Source of the DNA: CAZROT01 sp964601895
GTDB taxonomy: Bacteria; Pseudomonadota; Gammaproteobacteria; Enterobacterales; Enterobacteriaceae
DNA length: 64,000 nt
Reading direction: 5' to 3'
Assembly: GCA_964601895.1 (NCBI GenBank)
Contig: CAZROT010000003.1
Span: 248,001-312,000 of the forward strand
The notes under the pieces are model-generated. The model was not told the origin of the DNA. It was given only the letters and a program-made list of their open reading frames with translations, and did not search any database. A program made the position numbers and the translations under genes. Position 1 is the first letter of the stretch. The number at the start of each line of letters is the position of its first letter. Positions 62,300-64,000 of this stretch are shown piece by piece.

Positions 62300-64000
62300 A
62301 TGCTAATGCTCAGCATTATTACCTTTGTATTGCTTATCAGTGCCTTATTCTATCATCAGGTAAGGATACACTTAAGTAGCCTTGCACTGGTAGCTTACAC
62401 TGTTCTTTTGAGTACCGTGGAAGTGTGGTCATTTTGGTTACTGCTGCCGTTGATTATTATCTTATTACCCTTAACTCTGCTACCTCTGCGCCGTGCTCTG
62501 GTATCTGCTGCTGCATTGCAGATCTTTGCTAAAGTGATGCCTGCCATGTCACGCACAGAAAAAGAAGCCATTGATGCAGGCACAATCTGGTGGGAAGGCG
62601 ATCTATTCCAGGGGAATCCTGACTGGCACAAACTGCATCGTTATCCGAAACCACAATTGACTGCAGAAGAGCAGGCGTTTATCGAAGGCCCGGTAGAAGA
62701 AGCCTGCCGTATGGCAAATGACTTTCAGATTACTCACGAGCTGGCAGATTTACCTCCTGAATTATGGGCTTATTTAAAAAAGCATCGTTTCTTTGCGATG
62801 ATCATCAAAAAAGAATACGGTGGTCTGGAATTTTCAGCATACGCTCAGGCACGTGTATTACAAAAATTATCCGGTATTTCTGGCATCCTGGCGATTACTG
62901 TTGGTGTTCCTAACTCACTGGGTCCGGGAGAGTTACTGCAACACTATGGTACCGAAGAGCAAAAAAACCATTATTTGCCGGGACTGGCTCGGGGTGAAGA
63001 GATACCCTGTTTTGCGCTAACCAGCCCTGAAGCGGGCTCTGATGCAGGTGCAATTCCCGATAGAGGGACGGTATGTATGGGGGAATGGCAGGGTAAACAG
63101 GTACTCGGTATGCGTCTGACATGGAATAAACGCTATATCACACTGGCACCGATAGCCACAGTACTGGGCCTGGCATTTAAACTGTTCGATCCTGAAAATT
63201 TATTGGGCAATACCACTAATCTGGGTATTACCTGTGCACTGATTCCCACCAATACACCGGGAGTAAAAATTGGTCAGCGCCATTTTCCACTGAATGTCCC
63301 CTTCCAGAATGGACCGACTCAAGGAAATGATATCTTTGTGCCTGTCGATTACATCATCGGAGGCCCTAAAATGGCCGGGCAGGGCTGGCGTATGCTGGTA
63401 GAATGCCTTTCAGTCGGCCGTGGTATCACCCTGCCTTCCAATGCGACAGGAGGCCTGAAAAGCATTGCACTGGCAATCGGTGCTTATGCCTACATTCGCC
63501 GCCAGTTCAAGATTCCAATCGGTAAGATGGAAGGAATTGAAGAGCCACTGGCGCGTATCGCCGGTAACGCCTATGTGATGGATGCAGCGGCCACACTGAT
63601 AACCAGCGGTATTATGCTGGGAGAAAAACCAGCGGTACTTTCAGCGATTGTGAAATGCCATTGTACTCACCGAGGTCAGCGCGCCGTGATGGATGCCATG
63701 GATATTGCGGGCGGAAAAGGTGTCTGTCTTGGACCCGCTAACTTTATTGCGCGCGCCTATCAGGGTGCACCTATTGGTATCACCGTGGAAGGTGCAAACA
63801 TTCTGACCCGCAGCATGATAATCTTTGGCCAGGGTGCAATGCGTTGTCATCCTTATGTTCTGGACGAAATAGTGGCCGCACAGTCCAATGACGTCAATGC
63901 TTTTGACAGAGCACTGTTTGGTCATTTAGGTCACATCATCAGCTGTATTATCCGCAGCTTCTGGCTGGGATTGACCAATGGCCTTACCAGCAGCGCACCG
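62300..64000 (+). CDS. fadE: Acyl-CoA dehydrogenase FadE (partial, 567 codons)
   Basis: First enzyme of fatty-acid beta-oxidation, FAD-dependent and membrane-associated. ATG at 62300 follows AGGAG. Two N-terminal membrane helices, then PAMSRTEKEAIDAGTIWWEGDLFQGNPDW, EYGGLEFSAYAQ, CFALTSPEAGSDAGAIP and the EGANILTRSMMIFGQGAMRCHP segment, all nearly identical to E. coli FadE. The frame is open to the window edge; about 250 C-terminal residues lie beyond it. Fatty acids may thus be used as a carbon source. Confidence 0.96.
   Translation, partial: MLMLSIITFVLLISALFYHQVRIHLSSLALVAYTVLLSTVEVWSFWLLLPLIIILLPLTLLPLRRALVSAAALQIFAKVMPAMSRTEKEAIDAGTIWWEGDLFQGNPDWHKLHRYPKPQLTAEEQAFIEGPVEEACRMANDFQITHELADLPPELWAYLKKHRFFAMIIKKEYGGLEFSAYAQARVLQKLSGISGILAITVGVPNSLGPGELLQHYGTEEQKNHYLPGLARGEEIPCFALTSPEAGSDAGAIPDRGTVCMGEWQGKQVLGMRLTWNKRYITLAPIATVLGLAFKLFDPENLLGNTTNLGITCALIPTNTPGVKIGQRHFPLNVPFQNGPTQGNDIFVPVDYIIGGPKMAGQGWRMLVECLSVGRGITLPSNATGGLKSIALAIGAYAYIRRQFKIPIGKMEGIEEPLARIAGNAYVMDAAATLITSGIMLGEKPAVLSAIVKCHCTHRGQRAVMDAMDIAGGKGVCLGPANFIARAYQGAPIGITVEGANILTRSMIIFGQGAMRCHPYVLDEIVAAQSNDVNAFDRALFGHLGHIISCIIRSFWLGLTNGLTSSAP

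Noticed and set aside
1..64000. tRNA, rRNA and intact insertion sequences
   Set aside because: No cloverleaf-type sequences, rRNA segments or transposase frames were recognised in the intergenic regions.

Overview
This window comes from a gammaproteobacterium of the order Enterobacterales. Most core proteins are close to full-length matches of their Escherichia coli counterparts, including a fused NuoC-NuoD, NrdA (761 aa), NrdB (376 aa), AlaA, YfbR, TyrS, PdxH and FadE. Several E. coli neighbourhoods are also kept: nuo-alaA-yfbR, gyrA-ubiG-nrdAB, leuS-lptE-holA-nadD next to gltL, pyrG-eno-queE, slyA-slyB-anmK-pdxH-tyrS-gstA, and yafK-gmhA-fadE. The blocks are joined in an order unlike E. coli, and genes are missing at their edges (lrhA, yfaE, gltIJK, mliC, pdxY, yafJ). 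AT-rich patches between the blocks carry genes of no known family. This is the layout of a rearranged, probably host-associated enterobacterium. Genus cannot be told from the sequence. The assembly is a draft: a run of exactly 100 N sits inside a repeat.

Layout. 1-10.7 kb: respiratory complex I operon, minus strand, from nuoA to the start of nuoL (cut by the window edge). 11.4-13.3 kb: alaA and yfbR. 13.4-20.9 kb: gyrA, then divergent ubiG, nrdA and nrdB, with NrdR and DnaA boxes before nrdA. 21-26.2 kb: accessory stretch with a secreted hypothetical, a 545-aa unknown protein, a GH18 chitinase-like enzyme, a small unknown and an SDR oxidoreductase. 26.2-29.6 kb: polA behind a cluster of three DnaA-box matches. 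29.7-32.1 kb: a vapBC toxin-antitoxin pair, whose toxin has Gln at active-site position 42, and a 531-aa PP2C-like protein with motifs in permuted order. 32.2-37 kb: leuS-lptE-holA-nadD. 37.4-42.6 kb: orphan gltL, queD, queE, eno, pyrG. 42.8-51.5 kb: sodC, slyA, slyB, anmK, two tandem outer-membrane barrels, pdxH, tyrS, gstA. 51.9-59.5 kb: second accessory stretch with a racemase-fold protein lacking both catalytic cysteines, a PAS/LuxR regulator, two tandem paralogues of an unknown family with a shared upstream element, apbE, a hexanucleotide microsatellite and a small RTX-type protein. 59.8-64 kb: yafK/dpaA, a secreted hypothetical, gmhA and the start of fadE.

How the genes work together. 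The core genes cover NADH oxidation, dNTP supply, DNA replication and topology, ubiquinone synthesis, LPS biogenesis (lptE, gmhA), queuosine precursor synthesis (queD, queE), glycolysis, CTP synthesis, NAD and PLP metabolism and tRNA charging. The accessory genes look like host- or competitor-facing functions: chitin-directed enzyme, RTX protein, periplasmic superoxide dismutase, surface barrels and several large soluble proteins of effector-like character. No secretion system, tRNA, rRNA, CRISPR array or intact insertion sequence was recognised.

The most unusual items are the PP2C-like protein whose DGH motif lies after the last motif of the domain, the tandem unknown pair with a conserved Cys and His, the Cys-less racemase homologue, and the microsatellite that broke the assembly.
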